Of a DNA stretch of 64,000 nucleotides, positions 24,601-35,901 are shown piece by piece. The notes beneath the pieces are model-generated. The model saw nothing but the letters and a program-made list of their open reading frames with translations. It was not told the origin of the DNA and ran no database searches. Each line of letters begins with the position of its first letter. The stretch's first letter is position 1. The stretch comes from Platycnemis pennipes. Taxonomy: Eukaryota; Arthropoda; Insecta; Odonata; Platycnemididae. The stretch covers positions 156,318,688-156,382,687 of the forward strand of contig OW121848.1 in the NCBI GenBank assembly GCA_933228895.1, in the 5' to 3' direction. The position numbers and the translations under genes were made by a program.

Positions 24601-25490
24601 TGTTTAATTAATGCTTTACAACGGGGAATGGGGGGGAGGATCATGTGCAGGGCGGGCGCAAGGCACCCCGAGCGTGGAAACGGCGTCGGGCATCCACTAC
24701 GCTACCTAATTACGTCGAGAAGAGAAAGAGGGAGGGGGAAGTTGAATGGCGGGGGAGGGATTAAAAGGATTGTCGAGAGGGGAGGGAAGAGGAGGGGAAA
24801 CGGATCGGCCGCAGGGGTGGAAACGAAGGGGAGGGGAAGCTAAGGGGGAGGGGGTGGGCTAAAACTGGGGAGAGACGAAGGCAGGAGGCAACGTCACGAG
24901 CGGGTAGGAGGCTAACCTTGGCTGTAGCAACGTCTCCTATTCATTCCATCCTTGCCTTCCCCCTCCTGCGCCAGTCCACCAGTATTATTCCGCGCGGCGG
25001 AAATAAAAGAGGAAAAAATATAATTCCGATCGAATGCGAGGTCCGCTGCAAGACCTGGATAAAAGGACGAGGGGACGGACGAGCAAGGCCTCCGCGGAGG
25101 ATGGGGGGCACCTACGCCCCCGGCGGCGTCCAACGAAGAGGACCGAGTGCAGGGAAGATGACGAAGGGGAAAGACAATCGCGGCAAATGGGAGAGGCCTC
25201 GATGCTGGGGGCGAGGGACGACTGCGGGGGCGAGCGACAGTTCCCGGGCGGGTGGCGTCTCCCTCCTCAACGAAACTCTTCGATAGGCTTAATAACTGGG
25301 AGAGGCGAGGGTCAGCGGTGCTCTCCTGAGAGGCACGGTGTGCTTGCCTCGCTACTAGTGCCACGACAGGTATTATTGCCGTGGCTGAACGCCGGCGGAA
25401 TGAGAGGCAGAGGGCCTACTAGTCGTTCGGCGGCACCGCCCAACAGTCTCGCTTACATGGGTTTCGCAAGGACTCTGCTATGACACTTTT
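24600..25490. other. GC-rich patch
   Basis: CpG-rich, with G-tracts on the plus strand near 24,820-24,865. Overlapping frames at 24,912-25,483 on both strands are composition-driven and show no domain. Confidence 0.45.
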
Positions 25491-25805
25491 TAAAACGAAT
25501 TGGTGTCGACCACCCTAAAAGGTCATTCGTCCACATCAACACATGACACTTTTTTTTCATTTTACTCCTTGTTTCATCTACCACAGTGACGGAAACCACT
25601 GTGGTTCACTTCCCCTTCATTCGCGGCTATTTCAAGCCACGCAATGGCAACTCGGAGTTGCATTAACAAAGATTTCTATGTAAGGAGTCGTTCTTCGATG
25701 CCATATACGTATCGCACAAAGCCGATCGAATCGTAGTTGATTAAGCAGCCTCCAACCAAACCTATGATAGTAGTAGAATTGTAGCTCTTAGTTTCACGTC
25801 AGTAG

Positions 25806-25885
25806 TGCATGTTTGGCGACATTCAACCCCTGCCACACACCCTCACTTTGGCTCGCAGGGTATTGCGTAGATGTAGATATAGATG
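25806..25885 (+). mobile_element. LINE terminal module, plus strand (short form)
   Basis: GTGCATGTTTGGCGACATTC, then CCCCTGCCACACACCCTC, then the GCAGGGTATTGCGTAGATG tail. It matches the 35.1 kb copy closely over the pre-module (GCATGTTTGGCGA), which differs from the pre-module of the 3.2, 11.9 and 17.5 kb copies. It belongs to a second 3'-end subfamily. Confidence 0.75.
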
Positions 25886-25889
25886 ATCT

Positions 25890-28370
25890 CTGGAATAGGA
25901 TACCGGTGGCAGGGAAGCTTATCCCGGCATGGATGCCCACAAGTATAGTGGTATGATGGAGAAAGTATGACTTATGGTGGAATGTCATGAACGATCACAA
26001 CTTATTGCAAGACAATTTTTTTTTCTAACTTCCTCAAATCAAGGGAAGTTTACAACAGGATACGAAGCGCAAGGAGCACTAGAGATGCCCGTGAATAAAT
26101 TAGGAGCAAAAAATCTACCATGCGATCACCTCCTCTGCCCAAAGGATTCAGAGGGACGCAGCTCAGGGTCGGTGGGAGGGGGGGGGCACTGCGGCGAATA
26201 GCAAAGGGGCCGAAAGGGATGACCGTTCGCTCCCAAAGGCGCATCTCTTGTGCCCAGCGAGCGGCGGAGGGAAACAAAGTCAGACCGTATGCACGGCCGA
26301 CCAGAGATGGCCCAAACACCCCTTCCCTTACGTCAGCCACGGCGCAGTCGTGCACGGAGTGCATTTTGCCCTTCCTAGGCTCGAATGTTATCTTGCGGGC
26401 CTCGTATTCGCATTGGGGAGCATTTTATGATCCCTCAACCCCGTGAAATGTTCCCCTCATTCGTAGATTAAATACTTAGGGCGGGAGGCATTCTGATCGA
26501 CATAAGAGAGGAAAGTTGGTCAAGTTTACTCCATATTTGGATATTTCAAGTACTTCATGTTTGGCTAATATTTTCTTATAACGAAAGATAAAAAATAAGC
26601 AATCAACATAATATTAAACCAAGAAAAAGAGAAATGGGTAACTTGCGTTTGAGCAGTAGAGAATCCCATAGTCAGGCTTATCTAAAAAAATTCAGTGGAA
26701 CAATTTAAAAGTTACCACTAGCAAACATTGAAAGAGGATACTCAAGAATTGTGACTAAGAATTCACTATTTGTTGACTGACAGTAGAATTCTGAATGCGT
26801 TGCTGCATTATTTTTTGCTGCGAATACTTTTCACACGGATGACTTTATTCGCAACCATGTCCATTATCCATATTTTACGTCGGCCTAAGGTTTAAAATGC
26901 CAATGAGAGCATTCCATCATTTCTGGCTTTTATTTCATTCTATTTCATTCTGTTTCCTCTCACATTTGTTTTTGGTCCTTCCAATAGTCTATATTTATGA
27001 ACACAATCGAAGTATTTACCGTCCAATGAAACAATTCAAGGCATCCCACCCGCATAAGGAACAGGGAACACACAAAACTGTAGGCAGAGACGATACTTTA
27101 CACCCAGAGGGCCATCAGACTCCTTCGATGCTTAATTATCCTCTTCCCACCAATATAATTCGCTTAATGCATACTGAATTATCTTGCTCGGTTAAAAAGG
27201 ATAGAGCATCAAACAAGTTAAGCCAAGCGCATATTTGCTGACATCATATCATCCCATTCCCTGAATTTCATTCACAGAGGAAAAACGTTCTGCTCTCCAA
27301 CCAGAAAAAAACTAACATCTCGAATGATTCACAAAAATGCTAGGGACCATTTACAACACCTTTTCCACCTCCGCCGAACTTTTCCACTTTTCACCATCTA
27401 TTTTAGAACAATGTTCGTACATTTAAATGTAGCAGTCAAAGCACTTCGTAGGTGGCGTAAATTACCATCAACGATTAGCACAAGATCTACTCAAAGTATT
27501 AGCTTTTCCTTCCTATACCTCTGCTGCAGTCGCAGCAATTTTGAAGGCAGTACTTCGATAATTTCACCATTAAGATGTAGGTAATAAGGCAGCACAATCT
27601 AGAGTTTGATCACGCTTCCATCACCGTCACCAGAAAAGAGCCTGTGACTTAAGTAGAATAATTTTAGTACTCATGAACAAAGTTAACGTGAAATGGAACT
27701 CCCCTTCTCACCATCGGCTAAAGCACATACACTTATGCCTCACACCGAGAGAAATACCATTTTTAGCCTTGCAACTGCGATCACGAACAACGAATTTAGT
27801 GGTTTCCCATTGGTAGTGACTTATTTACAAGGCTTCTACATATGCACATGACCTACGAACATATCTCCGACACCGTGGAAATAATAAACGCCTCGCACTA
27901 TATCGGCAGACGGGAAAACACTGATAAAACTAGTGAACAAACAGCATCAAAAATAGATTCGTATATTCCTTTTCCCCTCGCACAGTTCGTGACCAACATC
28001 AAGAAAGGTCACTCCGACATGACCTCATAAAAAATAATTCCCCTGACATGATAATACAATCGAAAAAATAGCATACAACGGGTTAATTAGATTACTCAAA
28101 TCGACCAGAGATAGGATCAAGATTAGAATAGAGGATAGTTGTCGATGTTGTAATAAGTATTTCTGCGTGAACCATTAATACATACAATGCATGTTCATAG
28201 TATTTCTTAAATATTTCCCCGCACGTTGGATGAGAGGTGATATTTTTCGTAATTTCCCACATGGTATTCATGGACAAACCTCATTCAGTTGTACGTGTAA
28301 ATTAGAGCATATATGTATGTAGTGTTTTATACGTAGTGCTTGTTTGGTGATAACTCATCGCCTGCGACAC
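25890..28370. other. No gene recognised
   Basis: AT-rich apart from a small GC rise at 26.1-26.35 kb. Short unassigned frames only (for example 26,897-27,241 +). No repeat ends were found. Confidence 0.45.
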
Positions 28371-28377
28371 AACCTCG

Positions 28378-28565
28378 AGGAGTTATCGAGTCACTACAGA
28401 CTGCTAATTGAATGACACAAAGCTCTACTTAGTCTCCTTCAAGATTGATATGCGAGATGGAAAAGTATGTCTCTTCACGAGAGAAATGTTACCGAAGGGA
28501 TGGATAGGTGAAATAATGTTAGTGTAGTCTATAGTGCACAAAGCATGTTTTAGCATTACTAACTG
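28378..28565 (+). repeat. Diverged direct repeat, copy 1
   Basis: Shares ordered blocks with 29,708-29,873: GTTATCGAGT, CAGACTGCT, ACAAAGCTCTA, GTCTCCTT, ATGGAAAAGTAT, GAGAGAAATGTT and GCATGTTTTAGCA. Both copies lie in the same orientation about 1.3 kb apart. The element type is unknown. Confidence 0.75.
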
Positions 28566-29409
28566 AATAGTCCGTAGAAATTATATGTATTTAAAATCCA
28601 TGTAAACCATGCATTTCATCCCTGATGTAGAATTAATGATCTGATACGAAAGATTATTTAACCCTTGCAGCATCACACACCACCAATACCAACTACATAT
28701 AAAGACTTTTACACGCTTTCCCTCCTTTGATAGCAGATGCCATCACTTTCCTCAGCAGCCGCTTTCCTCACCTACCAAATACTCAGCATCGTCAATTACC
28801 TACGATGAAAGCGAATGCACCTAGCTTATACAAATAAAATTAATTGTACTATGAGTCACTTAGTGAAAGTACTGGAAAATCATGATAAATTGGAAGAATG
28901 AAACTGGATTTTCTTTATCATTAATTTGCAAATAAAATTCAAGTCGACGATTCGACCACTTATCATATTCTCTTTTGGGAATTTCCGCTGATATATTTCG
29001 TTGGAACACTACGAATTTAGACACTTAACCAAATCATTATACGAGAATTCCATTTAAAAGACGATCTTAAGCAACGGGAAGCATGAGTTTCCTCGTAGAT
29101 ACTGTGTTTCCGTTAAACAAGCTCATCAATTAATAATCAAGAATTTTCGTTTCCACCTCAATAGCATTTATATTTCGTCTACTGTATCTATGTTTGAGTA
29201 AAGATATGACGAAAATGTTAGTCGTCAAGTTATGAGCCGCAGTTTTGATGTAAATTAAGATAGTGAGAGTACCATATTGTTTTCATACCTACACGTTTGG
29301 TTATTGAGGCCATAACCAGCATTCCCTTCCGGCCCAGGAAATCATTTACACATTAGAGGAGACCTTTAAAATGTCTCCTTCTCTACGCGTTTGAAATCAA
29401 GGTGAACAC

Positions 29410-29429
29410 GAAAATCCTAATTAGGATTT
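29410..29429. repeat. Perfect 20-bp palindrome
   Basis: AAAATCCTAATTAGGATTTT is self-complementary with no loop. It lies between the two copies of the 28.4/29.7 kb direct repeat. Confidence 0.85.
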
Positions 29430-29573
29430 TATGGGCATACAATTCTGTCTTCCACTCAAGGATGCAGGCTTCGGTCTTCAATAGGGAGGAGGAAGGTTCC
29501 CATGCAGGAGTATAATTCGCTGCAATTCACCGACGCGTATTCGTGACTGTTGCTACCAATACTTGAGACGTAC

Positions 29574-29674
29574 CTGAACTCGCAAATGCACCCTCCTCGG
29601 TCGTAAATATAGTGGGCCTTTGAGGGATATATGGAACTTATTGAATGCAATTCGATGTTTAATTCAGGGTCTAC
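29574..29674 (-). CDS. Very weak exon candidate (101 nt)
   Basis: On the minus strand a pyrimidine-containing acceptor ending in AG at 29,675 and a strong donor (CAG then GTACGT) at 29,573 bracket 101 nt of open frame. Its end reads YDRGGCICEF. Base composition is less AT-rich than the flanks. No family is recognised; chance is quite possible. Confidence 0.12.
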
Positions 29675-29707
29675 CTCAGCGCCGGAAGGAATCCTCATGA
29701 GGAAAAG

Positions 29708-29873
29708 AAGTTATCGAGTTATTGCAGACTGCTGATTTAATTATACAAAGCTCTAACTAGTCTCCTTGGCAATTGGTATGCGATATGGAAAAGTATATTT
29801 CTTCATGAGAGAAATGTTCCCGAAGGTATAGGTAGATGGGTAGTAGTGCATGAAGCATGTTTTAGCAATGCTA
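29708..29873 (+). repeat. Diverged direct repeat, copy 2
   Basis: Second copy of the repeat at 28,378-28,565, shorter by internal deletions. It starts right after the CTCATGAGG motif at the edge of the weak exon candidate. Confidence 0.75.
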
Positions 29874-29879
29874 ACCCTT

Positions 29880-32740
29880 ACATGCTAGGGAAATACAGAT
29901 AAATATATTTAGAAAATGCCATTTCTAACCAATAATCACATCATCACCATCTAATAGACGAGCAGTCAATAGGCTTTGTAATTAACAAACTAGACACCAT
30001 GTCTCTAGCGCTCACGTGGGATAATTGTTTACAGTCAACACTAGGGCGTGCGTAAACAAATTTGGCAGATTCAAGTAACGCCTTAAGGTAGAACCTCTAC
30101 TACAAGTTCCTCCGAAAACATGCCTTGATATTTTGATATATTGTAGAGAAATCATTCTTTCGTCAATCCATGAAAAAATATTTGGGGGTCATCGGCCAAT
30201 TTACGCTTATTTCATGATTTGAAAATCGTCATTTTCAGCCTCAAATTACATTGCTCTTATGGAACAATGGTGACGTCCCTCCCTTAAAAATTTTATTTCT
30301 CAAAATTTCCCCTGAAAACACCATCTCAAAAACTAATATATTGTGGCTGAATAATTAACGAATAATATGTATTTTTTTCAGGTTGCCTCATCAGCCATTT
30401 AAGGCTAATATTTATGTTTGAAAAACGATGAAAAGTCTAACTTCCGTTCCTTAGCCACCATAGCGACAGAAGTCTGGCAACGATGTTATGGGAGTCATGA
30501 AAACAAACTGGCCCAGTACCTCCGTCATTTGTTCCTTACGTCACGATTGCAGACGATTTATGCTATGAAGTGTGTCTTTGATTAGTACCATTTGTACTGT
30601 ACTCCCTGTTAGTACTGGTACTTGAAGAATACCTGAGTGCGCTAAAATATTTTACACTTAGCAGTCGTGATACACGGAATATCATAGATCCCTGAATATA
30701 ATAGGTATAACACTGTTTACACGATAAATTCGCTCTTTATTGCTACTCACGATGGTCTATTAGTTCTTTAAAAGAATATTTCCAATTTTTAATGAATATT
30801 TCGTAGTATAAAGTCATCGTTTTCACCTAGCACTAAATAATACTTTGTTTTGAATACGTATTTATTATCACCCGCATAATATATTTCTCACCAAATAAGT
30901 AAAAGTGAGAATATAAGTCAATAATATGGTCGTAGGAATTTGAAACTAGACTCGATGTATAATGTTAATAGCACTAATATGTTTGGTAATACAATTTCCC
31001 AAACCTGCTCACTGATCAACTATACAAGCATTCTCCAAGAGAATAAAATAGTTTCTCAAGGGAAAACTGATGAAAATGAAGTTCTGAGTTCTGATGAAAT
31101 CTTAATTCTAGTTCCTCCAAAAGAGAGTTGCTTAGCCATATATCTGTTTCGCGAGATCCCAATCATCATGGCAGATTATTGGCAGTTAACTAAGCTGATA
31201 GTTCATAACCCTTACAATTTTCTGATACGGGTCAAACCATGTAAACACTTATCAAATATGAACAATATTGTATATACCCATATATGCATACCCAAGCCCG
31301 AACTAGTAGTATCAGTATACCTTTTACCAAGCCCGTAGCCAAGACAAAAATTGAGGAAGGATTTACTGATTGGGATCTAAAGACTATGTTCTCTAGAAAA
31401 ACAATGTTTTTTACAGTACCAAAATAGTAATTCATCTTTACTGCCTTTTTATTATCTGTCATACACAACAAATAATCTCACCTCTATGATACTTCCTTCT
31501 TCAACTTTTCATACATTTATCCTCTAAATAAAAATTTGGAGGGAGTTCACAACCCCCTCCCCTTCCACTCACTACAGCCTTGCCTTTATCCATGTAAACG
31601 GTAACGCACCATCCACCATACTGTAAACAGCAATAGGATGTGTAGAAAATTCTTTCCTCTTTTTATTAATAGTACCTATTTTTTTCATTTCTTGGCTAAA
31701 ATAATATAAGACTAAGGTGATAATAATTTTAAAGCTGCCATTAAGAAATGGTAGCTTTCAAATTTTTATCGAAATACTGCTTATTCCTCTTCGGGCTGGC
31801 TTGAGATTTCGATGTCAATACAGTATTTACAACACCGTTCACTCTACATTTTATACCCCAATTACATTCCAGTCCGATGAGAATTTCTTCTGTTATATCA
31901 ATTAACGTTAACACTGAATTACACGCAGTACAAATAATCAGCTTAGCCAAAACATTTATTTCTACGATTCGACATCCCACAATAAATACACTCAAAGAGT
32001 TGATTTGAAAAATACTTTCATCAGTATTCTGTTCCTTTAGATTTTACAAAAAATTAGTCTAACTATATTAAGACATAAAGTTGCCTTTAAAACGAACTTA
32101 TGAAGCCATAACTCTAGCCCTCAAATGGCATTGGCGATTCAAAAAGGCAAATTGCACTGCCCAAGAGAGCTCAGTTATAAAAATTATCGCACTATAATGT
32201 AATAGAGCAAGTGTAATTTGTAACTACAATACAAAATACCGTATTGTAAAACTGAAGAGAAATGCTTGAAAACTAATAGCAGAAGGCAACGAATCTCAAT
32301 GTGGTAGCGCAGGCGAACGTTGGTGTCCAACTGGTGTGAAAAACTGGTTTCTATGTCAATATTTACACGTTCTTTACGGTGTTGTCCATTTCGTCGTCAG
32401 AAAATATGTCTAATAAACTTGTTGTAATTAAGTTTCTAAGAAAAGATCAAAAGCGATTTTTAGGTCTGTTATTTTATTTCATGTCTTAATTTATTATTGT
32501 GAAATTTTATTGTTGCTCCTGATAAAGTTTTTTAAGTGCCTCGGACACATGGCGTCAATATAAAAGCCTTTCTTCATATCACCAAATTACTTCAGTTGGA
32601 AGAGAATTCATGTTTCGTATAGACATGTTGAATAGTTGAAAATCGTTTTTAATTATTATTAACAACAATTTGAGCAATTTTATGTTGTTCCGGCATGCTA
32701 TATTCGTCTTATGAAAGTAGTGCTTCGAAGCGCTGGTTCT
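29880..32740. other. AT-rich block, no gene recognised
   Basis: The only longer frame is about 127 codons from an ATG at 30,955 to 31,338 (+). Its translation is Asn/Ile/Leu-rich and resembles no family I know. No domain, RNA gene or transposon end was identified. Confidence 0.4.
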
Positions 32741-33158
32741 ACCTTAAGGCCGGGACACTATCAACGTAAACGGCTGACGTGGGACGTTTACGTGAAATGA
32801 GAGACGAAATTTTTCTCTACTAGACAAACGTACGCAACTCGCGAGTCCGGAACAATTGACTGACGAAATCTGACGCAAAGGAAATCGGTAGCGAATTTAA
32901 AAAGGGGCTAACAATTAATTTACAAGACTGTAGACGTACTTAGTTATTCTATGCCGCTGATGAAGTTACCAGATCGCTTAAGATCGATCGATCGTTATTA
33001 AGTTTCTTATAAATTACAAAAATTAATTCGTGAAAACCGTGTGTAATCCATCCTAACGAAATGTTCACTATCTCCGATGTCAACAATGGCCAACAAGCTT
33101 TTTCATTTTGGTTAAGTCTTCTCGGGATTTACACCGGGTTAAATATTTATATAACACC

Positions 33159-33212
33159 AACGTTTCCACCGACGTCCAACAAGACAATGGACGACCCGTC
33201 CATCGTCTTCAG
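33159..33212 (-). other. Hammerhead-like core in the Penelope terminal repeat (copy 1)
   Basis: On the minus strand CTGAAGA (33,206-33,212) is followed by an 11-bp hairpin with a 3-nt loop (33,183-33,207) and then, after an extra insertion, GGAAACGTTGG. Hammerhead cores follow CTGANGA, stem, GAAAC, and such motifs are described in Penelope-like terminal repeats. Here about 20 extra nt separate the hairpin from GAAAC, so this copy is unlikely to be active. Confidence 0.4.
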
Positions 33213-33265
33213 GGTGAGTGAGTTAATTAAAGTCGTTGAGACTTATCTACAAACGGTTGCAATAA

Positions 33266-33458
33266 TCAGGTTACTCCTGATTGGCCGGAAGGATCTTCGA
33301 AATTTGGATAAAACGGAGAAGTTCTATCGTTTTTTATTATATTTAAAATGGGATTCCACGAATTGCTAAGTTTGTAACCCGTGTCTCGATTAAAATTATT
33401 TTTGTTTAGCCGGATCTCAATGGCCTCCTTAGCAAGCCTATCCCAGAAGTTGTTGGTA
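33266..33458 (-). pseudogene. Penelope-like ORF C-terminal remnant
   Basis: The minus-strand frame reads NNFWDRLAKEAIEIRLNKNN, then NRDTGYKLSNSWNPIL. This is the end of the GIY-YIG endonuclease domain and the C-terminus of Penelope-like polyproteins, nearly identical to the same region at about 49,450-49,560. The reverse transcriptase and the GIY-YIG core are missing because of the internal deletion joining the terminal repeat to this point. Confidence 0.85.
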
Positions 33459-33796
33459 TTATATAAATATTTAACCCGGTGGAAATCCAGAGAAGACTTC
33501 ACCAAAATAATTCACCGGGAAGGAATTAAATCAAGCTATTTCATGTCATTAGTTATCATATAAAATCTCAACAAAACACAATAACTTCATTTAACTATTC
33601 ATTAATTAATTCCCTCGTCAGAAAAAAGTTAGGGAATTCTCTGTGCTAAAATAAAAGACAGAAATGAGTTTTAAAATATTTGAGACTAAAATTTAGTTCA
33701 GAAGAGGCAAGCATCGACTTGAAACTTCAATGCCTCTCCACAGATGCCTCTCGCCCATTCCTGGGACAGTTTTCATTGGTTTTCCGTGTACGTGAA

Positions 33797-33829
33797 ACGT
33801 GAGAGATGGGAGATGTCCATCTCTCACGT
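33797..33829. repeat. Hairpin with 13-bp perfect arms
   Basis: ACGTGAGAGATGG at 33,797-33,809 and its reverse complement at 33,817-33,829, with a 7-nt loop, inside the right part of the MITE. Confidence 0.85.
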
Positions 33830-33999
33830 ACATGTCTCACGTTACGCGCTGATTGTCTCTCTTGTTTCCGTTCTCCCACCCATGCGCCATCCCTTCACCT
33901 TTTACGGTACACGTTTCACGTCACCCGTTCACGTTTATTGTGTCCCTGCCTTTACTAAGTATTTAAATAACGGCGATGGATATGTTTGTAGAAAAAATA

Positions 34000-34655
34000 G
34001 GGAGAAAAAAATACTTTCATTCTTAAGACCATGCTTTTTCATTAGCAACTGTTTTTTCTAGTCTTTCTCTTTCATCTAATTCCAATTAATGGTGTCTTAT
34101 TCGGGATGGAGGAAGTTAAATTAAAGGGGTTGCAGTGGTCAAAGAATCGGCCAAGTTTAAAAAACTTTTCAATTAAGTGCCCCTTAAGTTCGTAGAAGAT
34201 TTCAGAAGCAGACGACTGCAAAGGGAAGGATACAGTCTCTTCTTGGCGTCGTAGTACCTATACTGACTGACTAACGGACAGCTGAAATATATAGAAGAAT
34301 ATATGTGGAAGCGTGCTGTGTTCCTCGCCAAAAGAAGAGGGAAGATATACGAGGCTGCAAGGAATGCAAGGCTACTGTACTTTGTAGGAAAAAACAAGGA
34401 AAATACATTAAAATGGCTATTGTCAATGTACAGCTGGGTAGGTAATTTTATCTATCCATCTTTTCGTGTATGTATTCTTTGAAGTATCAGTTAAAATTGT
34501 TATTGAGTGTGGACCGTGTAGAAAGGAGAAGTACTCTTTTTGAAAGTGTGATGATAATGAGCGCTTAAGGGAATCTTAGGAATCCTCGGGCTCCAAAACC
34601 TAACAAGGACACAAATGCTACCGCCGTAAAAACCGGCAACCGTCGTCTTTGACGA
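34000..34655. other. No feature recognised
   Basis: AT-rich sequence downstream (minus-strand sense) of the THAP relic. No continuation of that ORF could be identified. Confidence 0.4.
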
Positions 34656-34659
34656 ATAT

Positions 34660-34916
34660 CTTTAAATTTTAAGAGATGCATACCCCGATTGGAACCGCTA
34701 ACTTTTTAAAAAGCACCTCCCAGACATTACGGTCCGGAAGTCAGTGGCTGAAAAGTGTCGGGAGCACACTCGCATGCTTGGAGAAAAATACATTTCAAAC
34801 TTCTTCCCTTCCCGACGAGTTTTAATCGCCCAATGCAAAAAAAAAGGTTCATTTTCCCTGGGCACCTTGTGGGAAATTACTCCCGGACTTTGGCTATAGC
34901 TTTTGCAGTATGGCAC
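34660..34916 (-). pseudogene. THAP-type zinc finger relic, probably from a DNA transposon
   Basis: THAP domains are C2CH zinc-binding, DNA-binding modules found in P-element-type transposases and in host proteins. The minus-strand frame from a GTG at 34,916 reads VPYCKSY, then SHKVPRENE, HWAIKTRREGKKF and CSRHFSATDFR. It keeps the first Cys, the conserved Pro and Trp, and the C-x2-H plus F-x3-DF signature. The second Cys expected a few residues after the first is missing. The closing AVP box appears one frame over at 34,687-34,698 (LAVPI), so a frameshift lies near 34,705. The start codon position holds GTG where ATG is expected. No transposase catalytic region was found downstream. It is a dead copy. 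Confidence 0.7.
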
Positions 34917-35087
34917 GATGCAATATTACACCATTCCATTGCAATATATTCTGAAATTATTACAAATCAGTCGCATGTAAACAAATCAATTGCTGCGTTT
35001 ACAACAACAGCCTAGCAGCTTTATCCCACAACCCGACTTGTTTGTTTACTTCATGTGATACTGTGACGTTTTCGTTGCGCTTAAGAA

Positions 35088-35160
35088 GTGCATGTTTGGC
35101 GATCTTCACCCCCTGCCACACACGCTCGTCGTGACTCGCAGGGTATTACGTAGATGTAAA
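35088..35160 (+). mobile_element. LINE terminal module, plus strand (short form)
   Basis: GTGCATGTTTGGCGA, CCCCTGCCACACACGC and GCAGGGTATTACGTAGATG. It is the same subfamily as 25.8 kb. It is immediately followed by an oppositely oriented LINE endonuclease fragment. Confidence 0.75.
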
Positions 35161-35171
35161 AGTATAAATGT

Positions 35172-35545
35172 CCATACCTTATGAGAGGCTAAACTATCTC
35201 CGCCTACAATCATCTCACATTCTCTGTTCCGGAAATCAATAGCGTTTAGATGTTCGAGTTAAAAACCGAGTGTCCATATGTATGTCCGTGGGGGGCATAC
35301 TACTTTCGATTTAGCGCATTGAATGGAACAGGTGACACTTTCTCCATTGCTATCGGGGAGTATTTCCATTTTGCCGACTATTTTGTGCTTAACTGCGATA
35401 AATATTTCCCCTCCCGGTTGACTCTCTCCATTTCTCCTGTATACTTTAATTTTAGCTGGAAAAAGTTCACCACCGTAAACCAACTTAAGGTTCCTACTAA
35501 TATATCAAAATTAATGCTCTCTATTATGTGATGATATTCAGGTAC
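35172..35545 (-). pseudogene. LINE endonuclease (APE-type) domain fragment
   Basis: Minus-strand blocks in two frames read NFDILVGTLSW (the GTETW-type box, with the Glu replaced), then ELFPAKIKVYRRNGESQPGG, EIFIAVKHKI and further on CEMIVGGD, which matches the GGDFN box. These are the ordered motifs of the apurinic endonuclease domain at the N-terminus of jockey/CR1-type LINE ORF2 proteins. At least one frameshift near 35,480 and a stop near 35,258 show decay. The RT part is absent. Confidence 0.7.
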
Positions 35546-35901
35546 CATTCAACTTAAAGTACGGAAATTATCAACCAATAAGGAATATTATTTCATGCTA
35601 TAATGGCTGCTGAGACGAATTAAAGGTTTTAAGTTTTTTAAATCATGGAAATGAATGCGGTATGATGAGTCGCGAGTCTTTTTTGCTCAATATGTTTTTC
35701 CTTTGTATGTTATTCATTCTGGCCTGATACAAGTACACAGCAGCGCAACACAGTGTAAACATATGTTTAGACTGTGCCTGCCTACACTGCATCGTATGAC
35801 CAATTCCTTGTCTGCTACCCGGGAAACTGACCTACTCTCCGGCATATTACCTACACTGAACTCTACTGGTATGCTCCAATATCCTGCACAATACACTAAA
35901 C

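Larger units (their letters stand above)
33107..33531 (-). mobile_element. Penelope-like element copy 1 (internally deleted)
   Basis: Flanked by a 13-bp duplication with one mismatch (CAAGCTTTTTCAT at 33,094-33,106 and CAAGCTATTTCAT at 33,532-33,544). On the minus strand it starts with part of the terminal repeat (pLTR; ACCCGGTGG, TTAACCCGG), jumps at a shared CCAAC into the C-terminal end of the ORF, then runs through the 3' repeat with the CTGAAGA hairpin. Alignment with the 49.0-49.8 kb copy is close throughout. It sits inside the MITE at 32,747-33,951, so it is younger than that insertion. Confidence 0.85.
32747..33951. mobile_element. PIF/Harbinger-like MITE (interrupted by a Penelope-like insertion)
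   Basis: The ends are inverted repeats: the left starts AGGCCGGGACAC and continues through AACGTAAACGGCTGACGTG. The right, reverse-complemented, starts AGGCAGGGACAC and continues AATAAACGTGAACGGGTGACGTG. Both ends are flanked by TTA (32,744-32,746 and 33,952-33,954), a 3-bp TWA-type duplication typical of PIF/Harbinger. No transposase is encoded. Removing the inserted element leaves about 770 bp. An internal hairpin lies at 33,797-33,829. The superfamily call rests on the TSD and TIR style only. Confidence 0.75.

Noticed and set aside
30083..32751. 16-nt inverted match GCCTTAAGGTAGAACC / GGTTCTACCTTAAGGC suggesting a 2.7-kb transposon
   Set aside because: A 16-nt match is expected about once by chance in 64 kb on both strands, it contains a CCTTAAGG palindrome, and the flanks do not extend the similarity; part of the right copy belongs to the MITE end.
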